From NCBI GenBank assembly GCA_007136405.1, contig SLHA01000031.1, forward strand, positions 1 through 63,837: 63,837 nucleotides of DNA, written 5' to 3'. This stretch comes from Candidatus Latescibacterota bacterium (GTDB lineage Bacteria > Latescibacterota > UBA2968 > UBA8231). Made by a program: the position numbers and the translations under genes. This document shows positions 23,439 to 31,329 of the stretch, piece by piece (within the stretch, counting starts at the first letter, position 1; every line of letters starts with the position of its first letter). Below the pieces are notes generated by a model, which saw only the letters and a program-made list of their open reading frames with translations, was not told where the DNA came from and searched no databases.

Positions 23439-24101
23439 GTCAGTCGTTCCGCAAAAAGCCGGCTTATCTCCTGGCTGCACGTGATTACCGCGATGCTGGC
23501 ATTCAGCCTCATCGGCTGCGATTCGAATTCCAATCCGACTGCACCCGGTGATGATCACGACCACGGTCACCTTCACGGCGACCGGGTGGAGCTCCATACC
23601 CGGGGAGCGGCCCGCGCGCTGCTGGCAGTCTGGACCGGCGACGCGGGTTGGACGGATGGGAACGGTACCGCCCTTGCGGAGTTGCCCGCTCCGCTGGATG
23701 TGGAAGGGGAAGGCCTGCTGCCCCTGCAGGCCGGAGGTCGCAACGCCTCCCTGACGGTGCGCTATTTTCTCCCTGACGGGAGCGAAGTGGAGATGAGTAC
23801 CTTGAGTCGTGACGATGACACGCGGGAAAGACAGTGCAGCGTGTACTCGGCGCGGTATTACCCTGCCGATGACGAAACGGGCATCATCGCCTGGCCGAAC
23901 ATCCGGCATCCCGACGCTCCGGAAGGCGCTTTTCAGTTCGCCCGCCGCGCCAACGGCGACCTGGTCGGCCTCTTCCATTGCGATCACATTCATATTTACC
24001 CGGAAGCCGAGGGCGCGGTGGATCTGGAATTCGTGCTCTGGCATGTGGACCACGCCGACGGGCACACGGATCCGATCACCGTGCGCGTGCATGGTGAATG
24101 A
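23433..24101 (+). CDS. His-rich lipoprotein, probable metal-binding surface protein
   Basis: 222 residues from the ATG at 23433, preceded by AGGAAGG at 5 bases. Lipobox FSLIGC with Cys29. Directly after it lies DDHDHGHLHGD (residues 40-50), and HCDHIHIYPE (about 181-190) and HVDHADGHTD (about 205-214) give further His/Asp clusters typical of zinc or nickel binding. No enzymatic motif. If translation started at an upstream in-frame ATG (23283 or 23358), a His-containing extension (VAHRVHVSHQ) would precede the signal and impair it, so the internal start is preferred. It probably captures metal for the neighbouring receptor (inference). Confidence 0.82.
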   Translation: MLVSRSAKSRLISWLHVITAMLAFSLIGCDSNSNPTAPGDDHDHGHLHGDRVELHTRGAARALLAVWTGDAGWTDGNGTALAELPAPLDVEGEGLLPLQAGGRNASLTVRYFLPDGSEVEMSTLSRDDDTRERQCSVYSARYYPADDETGIIAWPNIRHPDAPEGAFQFARRANGDLVGLFHCDHIHIYPEAEGAVDLEFVLWHVDHADGHTDPITVRVHGE

Positions 24102-24115
24102 GTGTGGCTACGTGC

Positions 24116-24144
24116 TTGACATAGCCGGATTTCGGTGCCTTAAT
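24116..24144 (+). promoter_or_regulatory. promoter of PQQ-propeller gene
   Basis: Perfect TTGACA (24116-24121), a 17-base spacer and CTTAAT (24139-24144). The leader contains an inverted repeat GATACG/CGTATC (24151-24156 and 24168-24173), a possible operator or RNA stem. Confidence 0.6.
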
Positions 24145-24279
24145 CCGTTTGATACGACGACGCAAGGCGTATCGGGGGTAGGGGTTGGTTGGCATGCTGA
24201 GACTTCGAAGGCTGACCCCTGCTCCCGAATCCCTGCGTTGTAACCCGTGCGCGGCGCAATCGGATCAGGAGTATCGACT

Positions 24280-27200
24280 ATGTTTCTGTCCGTATCGTGG
24301 TTGACGATCATTCTGTTGGCCCTCTGCGCCCGCCCGCAGGTTGCCTGCGCCGGAACGACGGATTCCGTCGGCCGGGATTGGCCCATGTGGCGGTACGATC
24401 AGCGACGTAGTGCGCATTCCACGCACGACCTGCCGGATGACCTGCATCTCCACTGGGCCCGCCAACTGCCCGCACCCCGACGGGCCTGGCCGGAGCAGAT
24501 GGATGACTACGAGAAGCTCGCCTTTGACGCGTCCTACGAACCGGTGGCCGCTGCCGGCATGCTCTTCGTGCCTTCCATGGTGGAAGACCGGATCACGGCC
24601 TACTCGCTGGAGACCGGGGAGGTGATCTGGCAGCACTGGACCGACGGTCCGGTGCGCATGGCGCCGCTGTTCTGGGAGGGCAGATTGTATGCCGCGGCCG
24701 ATGACGGACGTCTGTACTGCCTGGATGCGCGCACCGGCGCCCCGGTGTGGGTGTTCGACGCGGCGCCCGGCAACCGGCTGGTTCTGGGCAATGAACGTCT
24801 GATCAGCTTGTGGCCGGCGCGCGGCGGTCCGGTGATCGCGGACGGGGTGCTCTATTTTGCCGCGGGTCTGTGGCCGCATGAAGGGGTGTTCGTGTACGCG
24901 CTGGAGGCGCGAACGGCGGAGCTGCGCTGGGTCAACTCCGGGAGTCCGGCGGATCTGATCGTCGACTCCAAGCGGTATTATTCCTTTGGGGGTGTGGCGC
25001 CCCAGGGGCAGTTGGCGGTGCAAGGGGATCAGCTGTTTGTGCCCGGTGGACGCACCGCGCCTGCCGTGTTCGATCGGCACACGGGTGATATGCTGTTCTT
25101 CAATGTGGCCACCCACACGACCACCAAGGGGGCGGGCGGGCACACTGTTTTCGCGCGGGATGAATGGTTCTTCAACGTGCGGGATCACCGGGTCACGCAT
25201 ATGTACAGCACGGTGGACGGCGCCCAGTACGATGCGGTGCCGGTGGCGTTGACCACGGGGGACGCTCTCATCGGCGTGGATGCGCAACAACGCATCGTGG
25301 CTTTTGCGCCGGAGCTCGAACCCACCGGAGAGCAGCCTCCCGAACCCCAGGTCGACCGCTACGGGCAGCCGCTGATCGATGGCCGGCCGGATGCGTCCAG
25401 TCGTGCTCCCGGCGTCAGCGAACGCCTGAGCCGGAGGGCGCTCAGCCGGTACTACGATCTCCGGGAACGGTGGGCGTCCGACCCCGTGGACGGTCTGCAG
25501 CGTCTGCATCTGAAGGCGGGATCGACGCTGATCGGCAGCGGTGCCGATGGTCGGATCATGGCGGTGCGGGAACCCGCCGGCAAGCGGGCGCCGCGGGTTC
25601 TGTGGGAAAAACGCGTCAGCGGACAGGTGTTCAGCATCCTGGCGGCCCATGATCGTCTCGTCGTGGTGACCCAAGAAGGATGGATCTTCTGCTTCGGACC
25701 GGGTGAGCGTCGGCCGGAGGTGTTCGATTACGCTCCCCGGCCGTTGTATTCGGACGGAGGCTCCTGGTCCCACCGGGCCCGCGAGCTGCTGCGAGAGGTG
25801 GATCCCCGGGGCGGCTATGCGTTGATGTTCGGGGCCGGTACGGGCCGCTTGCTGGAGGAGCTCGTGCGTCAGTCCGAGCTGCATTTCACCGTCTTCGATC
25901 CGGACTCGAGTACCGTGGCCCGCCTGCGGCGTCGCTTCCGGGACACGGGGCTGTACGGCGAACGGGTGGCGGTGCATGTCGGTGATGTCCACTCGCACCG
26001 CCTGCCCCCCTATATCGCCAGCCTGATCGTCTCCGAGGATCCGGACGCGGCCGGGTTGGGCGGCGGTGACACCGCGGTGCGAGCCTTGTTTCACAGCCTG
26101 CGACCGTACGGAGGCATGGCCTATGTCAGGCTCGATGGCAATCACCAAGAGCGTTTCGCCATGCACGTGGATCATGCCGGACTGGAGCAGGCGGCGCTGC
26201 GTTTCGGCGACGACCATGCGCTCCTGGTCCGCTCCGGGACGTTGCCGGGGGCGGCGTCCTGGACCCACCAGTATGCCGATGCGGGCAATACCGCCTATTC
26301 GCCGGACCGGCGGGTGCGGGCGCCGCTGGGCATCGCCTGGTTCGGCGGCGAGCCCAACCACAAGGCGTTGCCCCGGCATATGAATGGCCCCATTCCCCAG
26401 GTCATCGATGGACGGCTGTTCCTGCTGGGTCCCCACCACGTGTCGGCGCGCTGCGTGTACACAGGTGTGGAGCTGTGGGCCACCGAACTGATACGCGTGG
26501 GTGAACGGTTCACCAGTGAGGAGGAAGCGTATTTCCGCGAACCGGCAGGTTTCCCCAATCAACCAGGAGCGAATTTTACCGGCAGTCCGATGGCTTCGGC
26601 GCACGACGGCATCTACGTGCTGCACGAGGACCGTTGCCTGCGTCTGGATCCGGAAACGGGCCGCATCATCGCGAGCTTCGAGCTGCCGGATCGAGCGGTG
26701 CTCGCGCGCATCGCCCGTGAGGCCACAGACCACGATGCCGCAGATCCCAATGCCATCGAGCAGGATGCCGTCGCCCACGATGGCGTCGATTCCAATGCTG
26801 TCGGCAAAGAGGCCATCAACCACAATGCCACCGAGCAGGATGCCGTCGCCCACGATGTCATCGCCGACGGTGGCGCCATCGCCGCATCGTATGGCACTCG
26901 CATACAGGATGGTGAACCGCTGGCCTGGGGGCACATACGCTATTCCGGGAACCATCTCATCGCCGCCGCCTACCCGCACATGTACGATGACCGGCTGCCC
27001 GGCAGAGAGAACAACTGGAACGCCACGTCCAGCGAGTTTGTGGTCGTCATGGACCGGCACGACGGCCGGATCCAGTGGGTGCGGCAAGCCCGGTACGGTT
27101 TCCGTCACAACGCCATCGTCGCGGGCAACGGCCTGGTCTTTGCCATCGACCATCTATCCTCCGAAGTGCGGGACAGGCTGGCCAGGCGCGGCATCGAGCC

Positions 27201-28530
27201 CGCCGTGGCGCCGCGCATCCTGGCGTGGGATCTGGCTACCGGACAGGAACGCTGGACCTATGACGAGGAGGTGTTCGGCACGGCGTTGGCCTATTCAGAA
27301 CCGCACGATGTCCTGCTTCAGTCCGGGCATCCGGGGCGTCGCCGGGCGCTCCCCGACGAGCCCCGCGACCGGCTCCTCGTTCTGCGCGGCGAAACCGGAA
27401 AGATGCTGTGGGAGAGAACGACGACACAGCGTCGCTCGCCTGTCGGCCTGCATGCCGGCTGGGGGCAGATCATCGGCAGCACCGGAGAAGGAGCCCTCGA
27501 CATGCACAGCGGCGAACGGCTGCAGCGGCTGCATCCGGTAACCGCACGGCGGGAATACTGGGCCTGGCTGGGAGCGCTGCGCTGCGGCACGCAGAACTAC
27601 AGCGAGCATCTGGTGACTTTCCGTTCCGGTGCGGCCGGCTTCACCGATCTGTCCGGCGGAGCGATGACGGGCAATATCACCGGGTTCCGGCCCGGTTGCA
27701 CCAACAATCTGATCGTCGCTGACGGCATGCTCAACGCGCCGGAATACTCGCGGTCCTGCGCCTGCAGTTACCAGCATCAGACTTCGCTGGGACTCGTGCA
27801 CATGCCCGGAAACGAGATGTGGAGCTACAGCGGTTTGTCTGATCCCGGATCGAAAGCCGTTCTGCGTGCCGGCGTCAATTTCGGTGCGCCGGGTAACCGC
27901 CTGGATGCGGACCGCAGCATTCTGTGGGTCGAATATCCGGTCCGGGTCGGTCCGGCACCGGAGCTGGATCTGACGGTGCAAACCGCCGGAGAGCTCGATC
28001 TATTCCGCCAGCACTCCGCGTGGATTCGCAATCCGCAGGAGGAGTATGCCTGGGTGGCGGCCTACGGCATCATGGGCGTGGAGCATATCACCCTGACCCT
28101 GGTACCGCCGGATCCAGAGATGGGTAACCGCGCGCGCCCCGGCGACGTTGCGCGACCAGATGGCGAGGCGCGCTCCAGCCGTGACGCAGGCCACGACGGC
28201 GACGCGCGCCCCAGCCGTGACGCACCCACCCGTCCCGAGCCGCGCCTCGGCCGCCGGTATGACGTGACCCTGATTTTTGCCGAACCGGAAGACGTTGCGC
28301 CGGGCCAGCGCGTGTTCGATGTGCTGGTTCAGGGAGACCGGGTGGCGCGCGACCTGGATATCGTCGAACGAGCCGGCGGGTATCGTCGTACCTACCGGCT
28401 CAGGTTGCCGGGCATCTCCGTGGACAGCGACCTGCGCATGGATTTCGTGCCCCGTGAAGGCTCGATGCCACCGGTGATCTCGGGAGTCGAGGTGATCGCT
28501 GCCGGCAGTGTGGAGCCGTGGTGCGACTGA
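24280..28530 (+). CDS. secreted PQQ-like propeller / methyltransferase-like / malectin fusion
   Basis: 1416 residues from the ATG at 24280 (GGAG 8 bases upstream; an in-frame GTG at 24247 is less likely). A signal peptide ends at ARPQVACA. Domains: PQQ-like propeller blades (about 40-500; LETGEVIWQHWTD, LDARTGAPVWVFDA), a class I SAM-methyltransferase-like fold (about 506-640; ALMFGAGTGRLLEEL, VFDPDSSTVARL), a second propeller half (about 660-1200) and a malectin-like C-terminus (about 1325-1416; RYDVTLIFAEPED, RVFDVLVQGD). A methyltransferase fold in an exported protein is unlikely to be catalytic because SAM is cytoplasmic. A pentapeptide minisatellite lies near residues 817-865, and a duplicated Arg/Asp linker precedes the malectin domain. 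Carbohydrate or cofactor binding is possible; true function unknown. Confidence 0.9.
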   Translation: MFLSVSWLTIILLALCARPQVACAGTTDSVGRDWPMWRYDQRRSAHSTHDLPDDLHLHWARQLPAPRRAWPEQMDDYEKLAFDASYEPVAAAGMLFVPSMVEDRITAYSLETGEVIWQHWTDGPVRMAPLFWEGRLYAAADDGRLYCLDARTGAPVWVFDAAPGNRLVLGNERLISLWPARGGPVIADGVLYFAAGLWPHEGVFVYALEARTAELRWVNSGSPADLIVDSKRYYSFGGVAPQGQLAVQGDQLFVPGGRTAPAVFDRHTGDMLFFNVATHTTTKGAGGHTVFARDEWFFNVRDHRVTHMYSTVDGAQYDAVPVALTTGDALIGVDAQQRIVAFAPELEPTGEQPPEPQVDRYGQPLIDGRPDASSRAPGVSERLSRRALSRYYDLRERWASDPVDGLQRLHLKAGSTLIGSGADGRIMAVREPAGKRAPRVLWEKRVSGQVFSILAAHDRLVVVTQEGWIFCFGPGERRPEVFDYAPRPLYSDGGSWSHRARELLREVDPRGGYALMFGAGTGRLLEELVRQSELHFTVFDPDSSTVARLRRRFRDTGLYGERVAVHVGDVHSHRLPPYIASLIVSEDPDAAGLGGGDTAVRALFHSLRPYGGMAYVRLDGNHQERFAMHVDHAGLEQAALRFGDDHALLVRSGTLPGAASWTHQYADAGNTAYSPDRRVRAPLGIAWFGGEPNHKALPRHMNGPIPQVIDGRLFLLGPHHVSARCVYTGVELWATELIRVGERFTSEEEAYFREPAGFPNQPGANFTGSPMASAHDGIYVLHEDRCLRLDPETGRIIASFELPDRAVLARIAREATDHDAADPNAIEQDAVAHDGVDSNAVGKEAINHNATEQDAVAHDVIADGGAIAASYGTRIQDGEPLAWGHIRYSGNHLIAAAYPHMYDDRLPGRENNWNATSSEFVVVMDRHDGRIQWVRQARYGFRHNAIVAGNGLVFAIDHLSSEVRDRLARRGIEPAVAPRILAWDLATGQERWTYDEEVFGTALAYSEPHDVLLQSGHPGRRRALPDEPRDRLLVLRGETGKMLWERTTTQRRSPVGLHAGWGQIIGSTGEGALDMHSGERLQRLHPVTARREYWAWLGALRCGTQNYSEHLVTFRSGAAGFTDLSGGAMTGNITGFRPGCTNNLIVADGMLNAPEYSRSCACSYQHQTSLGLVHMPGNEMWSYSGLSDPGSKAVLRAGVNFGAPGNRLDADRSILWVEYPVRVGPAPELDLTVQTAGELDLFRQHSAWIRNPQEEYAWVAAYGIMGVEHITLTLVPPDPEMGNRARPGDVARPDGEARSSRDAGHDGDARPSRDAPTRPEPRLGRRYDVTLIFAEPEDVAPGQRVFDVLVQGDRVARDLDIVERAGGYRRTYRLRLPGISVDSDLRMDFVPREGSMPPVISGVEVIAAGSVEPWCD
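26731..26880 (+). repeat. 15-bp minisatellite in propeller gene
   Basis: About ten 15-base units encode a repeating five-residue pattern, [D/N/E]-[A/G]-[V/I/A/T]-x-x (NAIEQ, DAVAH, DGVDS, NAVGK, EAINH, NATEQ, DAVAH). GAGCAGGATGCCGTCGCC with its flank recurs exactly at 26758 and 26833. Changes in unit number would keep the frame. Confidence 0.85.
28162..28224 (+). repeat. 27-bp duplicated linker before malectin domain
   Basis: Copies at 28162-28188 and 28198-28224 encode GEARSSRDA and GDARPSRDA. They lie in a low-complexity Arg/Asp linker. Confidence 0.75.
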
Positions 28531-28574
28531 TGCGGTCCGGACTGCGCGAGTCGAACCCACGGGGCACCGTGCCG

Positions 28575-28602
28575 GCGTCATCGTCGCCGGCGGCGATGAC
28601 GC
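28575..28602. terminator. perfect hairpin between convergent genes
   Basis: GCGTCATCG at the left pairs with CGATGACGC at the right, with a T-G pair and CGCC/GGCG inside, giving a 14-bp hairpin with almost no loop. It abuts the stop codon of the minus-strand CBM9-like gene. No T-run follows on either strand, so intrinsic termination is uncertain; it may block read-through or stabilise mRNA 3' ends. Confidence 0.5.
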
Positions 28603-29501
28603 TATTCCACCTGGCTCACCGGGGTCGTCGAAAAGTTGATGTAAGGGAAGACTTCCGGTATGTGTGAATCCCACACCCCGTGCGGGCTCCAGGCCCAGCC
28701 ACTCGAGTCTTCCGCTGGAGGGGCTTCCTTGTACTGGTTGAAGCGCGCGAAATCCATGCGCCAGACATCCCCGTCCTGCGGCGGCAGGGCGCGGTTGTCT
28801 GGCATGGCCAGCCACTTCATGCCCTCCCAGGGTAGGGCCAGTTCCACCGTCCAGCCGCGGTCCCGGTCCGAGTTGTCGTTGAGGGTACCGTCGATATACA
28901 CGGCACTGCGCAATCCGGGAAACGGCCAGTTCCAGTAGCCTATGCGCATCCCGCGCGGGTGGTTGGTGAAGCCGACGCCGTTGAAGGGCCTGACGCCCTC
29001 TGCGTCACGATCGAACTCCGGAATGCGGCTGTAACCGGCGCTCTCGTAGGCTTCCTCCCAGATAAAGAACACCTCGTAGATGGTACCAAAGGCGTTGATC
29101 TCGAATTCGTAATACGCATCCTGACCGGCGATGAACAACTCGACATTGTTGTCCTGGTAGATGGGCGAGCCGTATTCCGTGAGCGTAGCTTCCACGAACG
29201 GTTCCTCGACCCAGTAGCCGACATACAGGTACTCGTCGTCCCACAGCACGGCGGCACGCGTGTCGTGGACTCCGGGCGCGCCGCTGATCAGGTCGGAAAA
29301 ACGCGGAGAACGGGGGGCTCGCTGCCAGCAGGCTTCGTCCAGCCTGCCATCGATCTCGATAGGTCCATCGGTGCGATACGCGGTATAACGGGCGATCTGG
29401 TCCTGCGGCCAGGGGAAGACCCAGGCTTCGTCCGCGGTCAGTCCGTCTACCAGGGGGGGCGCCGCGGTGAACAGCAACAGGGACAGCAGAACGATGGCCA
29501 T
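28602..29501 (-). CDS. secreted CBM9-like sugar-binding protein
   Basis: 299 residues from the ATG at 29501, which has AAGGAGG close upstream. Signal peptide MAIVLLSLLLFTAAPPLVDG. The whole mature protein fits the CBM9-like/DOMON fold: GPIEIDGRLDEACWQRAP, then LWDDEYLYVGYWVEEPF, DNNVELFIAGQDAYYEFEINAFG, WTVELALPWEGM and WRMDFARFN. Family members bind sugars or glycans or act as heme/DOMON-type modules. It is the last gene of the minus-strand envelope cluster, 37 bases after the foldase gene. Binding target unknown. Confidence 0.88.
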   Translation of the reverse strand: MAIVLLSLLLFTAAPPLVDGLTADEAWVFPWPQDQIARYTAYRTDGPIEIDGRLDEACWQRAPRSPRFSDLISGAPGVHDTRAAVLWDDEYLYVGYWVEEPFVEATLTEYGSPIYQDNNVELFIAGQDAYYEFEINAFGTIYEVFFIWEEAYESAGYSRIPEFDRDAEGVRPFNGVGFTNHPRGMRIGYWNWPFPGLRSAVYIDGTLNDNSDRDRGWTVELALPWEGMKWLAMPDNRALPPQDGDVWRMDFARFNQYKEAPPAEDSSGWAWSPHGVWDSHIPEVFPYINFSTTPVSQVE

Positions 29502-29538
29502 GATGACCCTCCTTGCAGGGGCTTGAGCAGATGCCGGC

Positions 29539-31215
29539 TCACGGGGTGGAATAGCGGACGACCTGGTCCCGGTGCGTTGCACGCAACTTGGCGATATAGT
29601 CGTCGAAACGCTTGTCGAGTTCGTTCTGGTGCATCTGAAGCAGTGCCTCCTGTACCTCCTGGCGGACGCCCGGTTCATCCAGATCGCGACGACGACCTGG
29701 ATGCCGATCCAGTACGTGAAGCACAGCATAACGGACCGGATCGCGCCGGCGTCTGGGCGGAACCTCCACGGGTCCGGCCCACGCGCCGGGAGCGGCTGAA
29801 AGCGCGTGGTTACACAAAGTAGCCGCCGTTCCAGCAACGGTTTCACCCGTCGTGCAGGCAAAGACGAGATGCTGCCCGCTGTTCCCCTGTTGATCGAATT
29901 GCCGGGCCAGGGTCAGCAAACCCATGTCGGGACCTTCTATCAAGGCCTGGCGTGCGAGGAGACTGTCGGCCACGGTGAGTGCTTCGACAAAAGTCCGTTC
30001 GGGAGCTATGAAGCGATCCGGATTGCGCTGATAGTAATCCGTCACATTCGCTGCACTCAACAACGGTTCTTCGACTACGATCCTGCGCAACTCCTGGATC
30101 ATCAGATCCGCCTTCCTCCTGCCGGCGTATCGCTGGATATCCGGGTTGTCCTGCAGGTTCAGTGCTCGCGCCTCGGCGGGATACAACCGCTCGGTGATGG
30201 TGCGCCGGGTGGCGAAGTACATGACCTGGGAACTGTCGACCGCCGACGGCCGACGATGTGCCGGCCGCAGTTCTTCCAGCCATTGCACATGCGTGCGCAG
30301 CGTTACCTGACCATCGCGGTACGTCAGCAGTGGTTTGTCCAGCTCGTTCGTATCCAGAACGGGTATGCCGTCGATGCACCGCCAGCCTCGCTGCAATAAC
30401 AGCGACAAAGTCTCCTGGTCGATTTCCAGTTGATACTGCTCGCTGAGATAGTCCATGTAGCGTTCGCGAGCCTGCCGGGTCTTGGTCGCACGGACGCGGT
30501 TTTCCATCTGGGACTGCTGAGTGGCGGTATCGAGATAGTCGAGCGGACGGCGGGACAATACTGCCACCAGGTGGCGGCGCCCTTTGTCGTCGGCAACCGG
30601 TTCCGAAATTTCACCCGTCTCGAGGGAGGCGGCAATATCCACAGCGGGTCCGCCGGTGCGGCCGTCCGGCCAGAAGCCCAGGTCTCCACTTCGTTCGACC
30701 ATGTCCGGATCCACGGCATGTTGCCTGGCGAGCGCAAAGAAATCAGCACCATCGCGGTAAGCAAGGATGACCTCCTGAGCCTCTTCTTCGGTCGCGACGG
30801 CAAAGTGACCGATGCGCATCTCCGTCATGCCCGCAATGCCGTGGCGGTCCATGTAATCGCGTATATCGACCAGGTCCTGTTCGGACACTTCCACGCGGGA
30901 GGCCACCTTGCGTTCGAAGAGTTCGTCCGTCAACCGGCGGTCCACCGCACTTCTCAACGCTGCCTGCACGGCGGTGCTGGCTTCGAGACCGAGTTGACTG
31001 GCTTCCTGCAGCAGAATCTCCCGGGTGATGAGCGTCTCCAGCAACCACTGGGCTCCTTTGCCGCGAGTCTGCGGATCCAGGGTCTCCCAGAAGGTCTCGA
31101 GATCCTGCCGGGTGATGGAAGCATCTCCTACTTCGGCCAGTATCTCACGGGTACCTTCCTGGTCGCTGCATCCCCACAGCGTCAACGTGAATGCGATGAG
31201 CAGGTATACGGCCAT
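29539..31215 (-). CDS. PpiC/SurA-type peptidyl-prolyl isomerase lipoprotein
   Basis: 558 residues. Lipobox LWGC (Cys16). A SurA-N-like helical region (about 25-125; ITRQDLETFWETL, ITREILLQEASQLGLEAS) precedes one parvulin domain (about 132-222; MRIGHFAVATEEEAQEVILAY, ADFFALARQHAVD, SGDLGFWPDG). The C-terminal half is long and helical with a second, degenerate parvulin-like segment. It probably folds outer-membrane or secreted proteins in the periplasm. Its location in the middle of a cluster of exported proteins fits a dedicated chaperone (inference). A 114-base gap precedes it, with no clear promoter. Confidence 0.9.
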   Translation of the reverse strand: MAVYLLIAFTLTLWGCSDQEGTREILAEVGDASITRQDLETFWETLDPQTRGKGAQWLLETLITREILLQEASQLGLEASTAVQAALRSAVDRRLTDELFERKVASRVEVSEQDLVDIRDYMDRHGIAGMTEMRIGHFAVATEEEAQEVILAYRDGADFFALARQHAVDPDMVERSGDLGFWPDGRTGGPAVDIAASLETGEISEPVADDKGRRHLVAVLSRRPLDYLDTATQQSQMENRVRATKTRQARERYMDYLSEQYQLEIDQETLSLLLQRGWRCIDGIPVLDTNELDKPLLTYRDGQVTLRTHVQWLEELRPAHRRPSAVDSSQVMYFATRRTITERLYPAEARALNLQDNPDIQRYAGRRKADLMIQELRRIVVEEPLLSAANVTDYYQRNPDRFIAPERTFVEALTVADSLLARQALIEGPDMGLLTLARQFDQQGNSGQHLVFACTTGETVAGTAATLCNHALSAAPGAWAGPVEVPPRRRRDPVRYAVLHVLDRHPGRRRDLDEPGVRQEVQEALLQMHQNELDKRFDDYIAKLRATHRDQVVRYSTP

Positions 31216-31329
31216 GAGTCGGTAGCCTGTCGGTGAAGAGGGAACCTGGCGCCGGTTGCGGGCCCGACGGTCACTGTTAGCGGTAACCAGTGAACGCAGC
31301 CTGTCAGTCCCGTGTACGGTGGGTGCATT

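Noticed and set aside
24265-27153. 962-codon open frame on the minus strand
   Set aside because: It is the antisense shadow of the PQQ-propeller gene, favoured by high GC. It has no domain, signal or ribosome site and is rich in His/Arg/Gly/Pro as expected for antisense.
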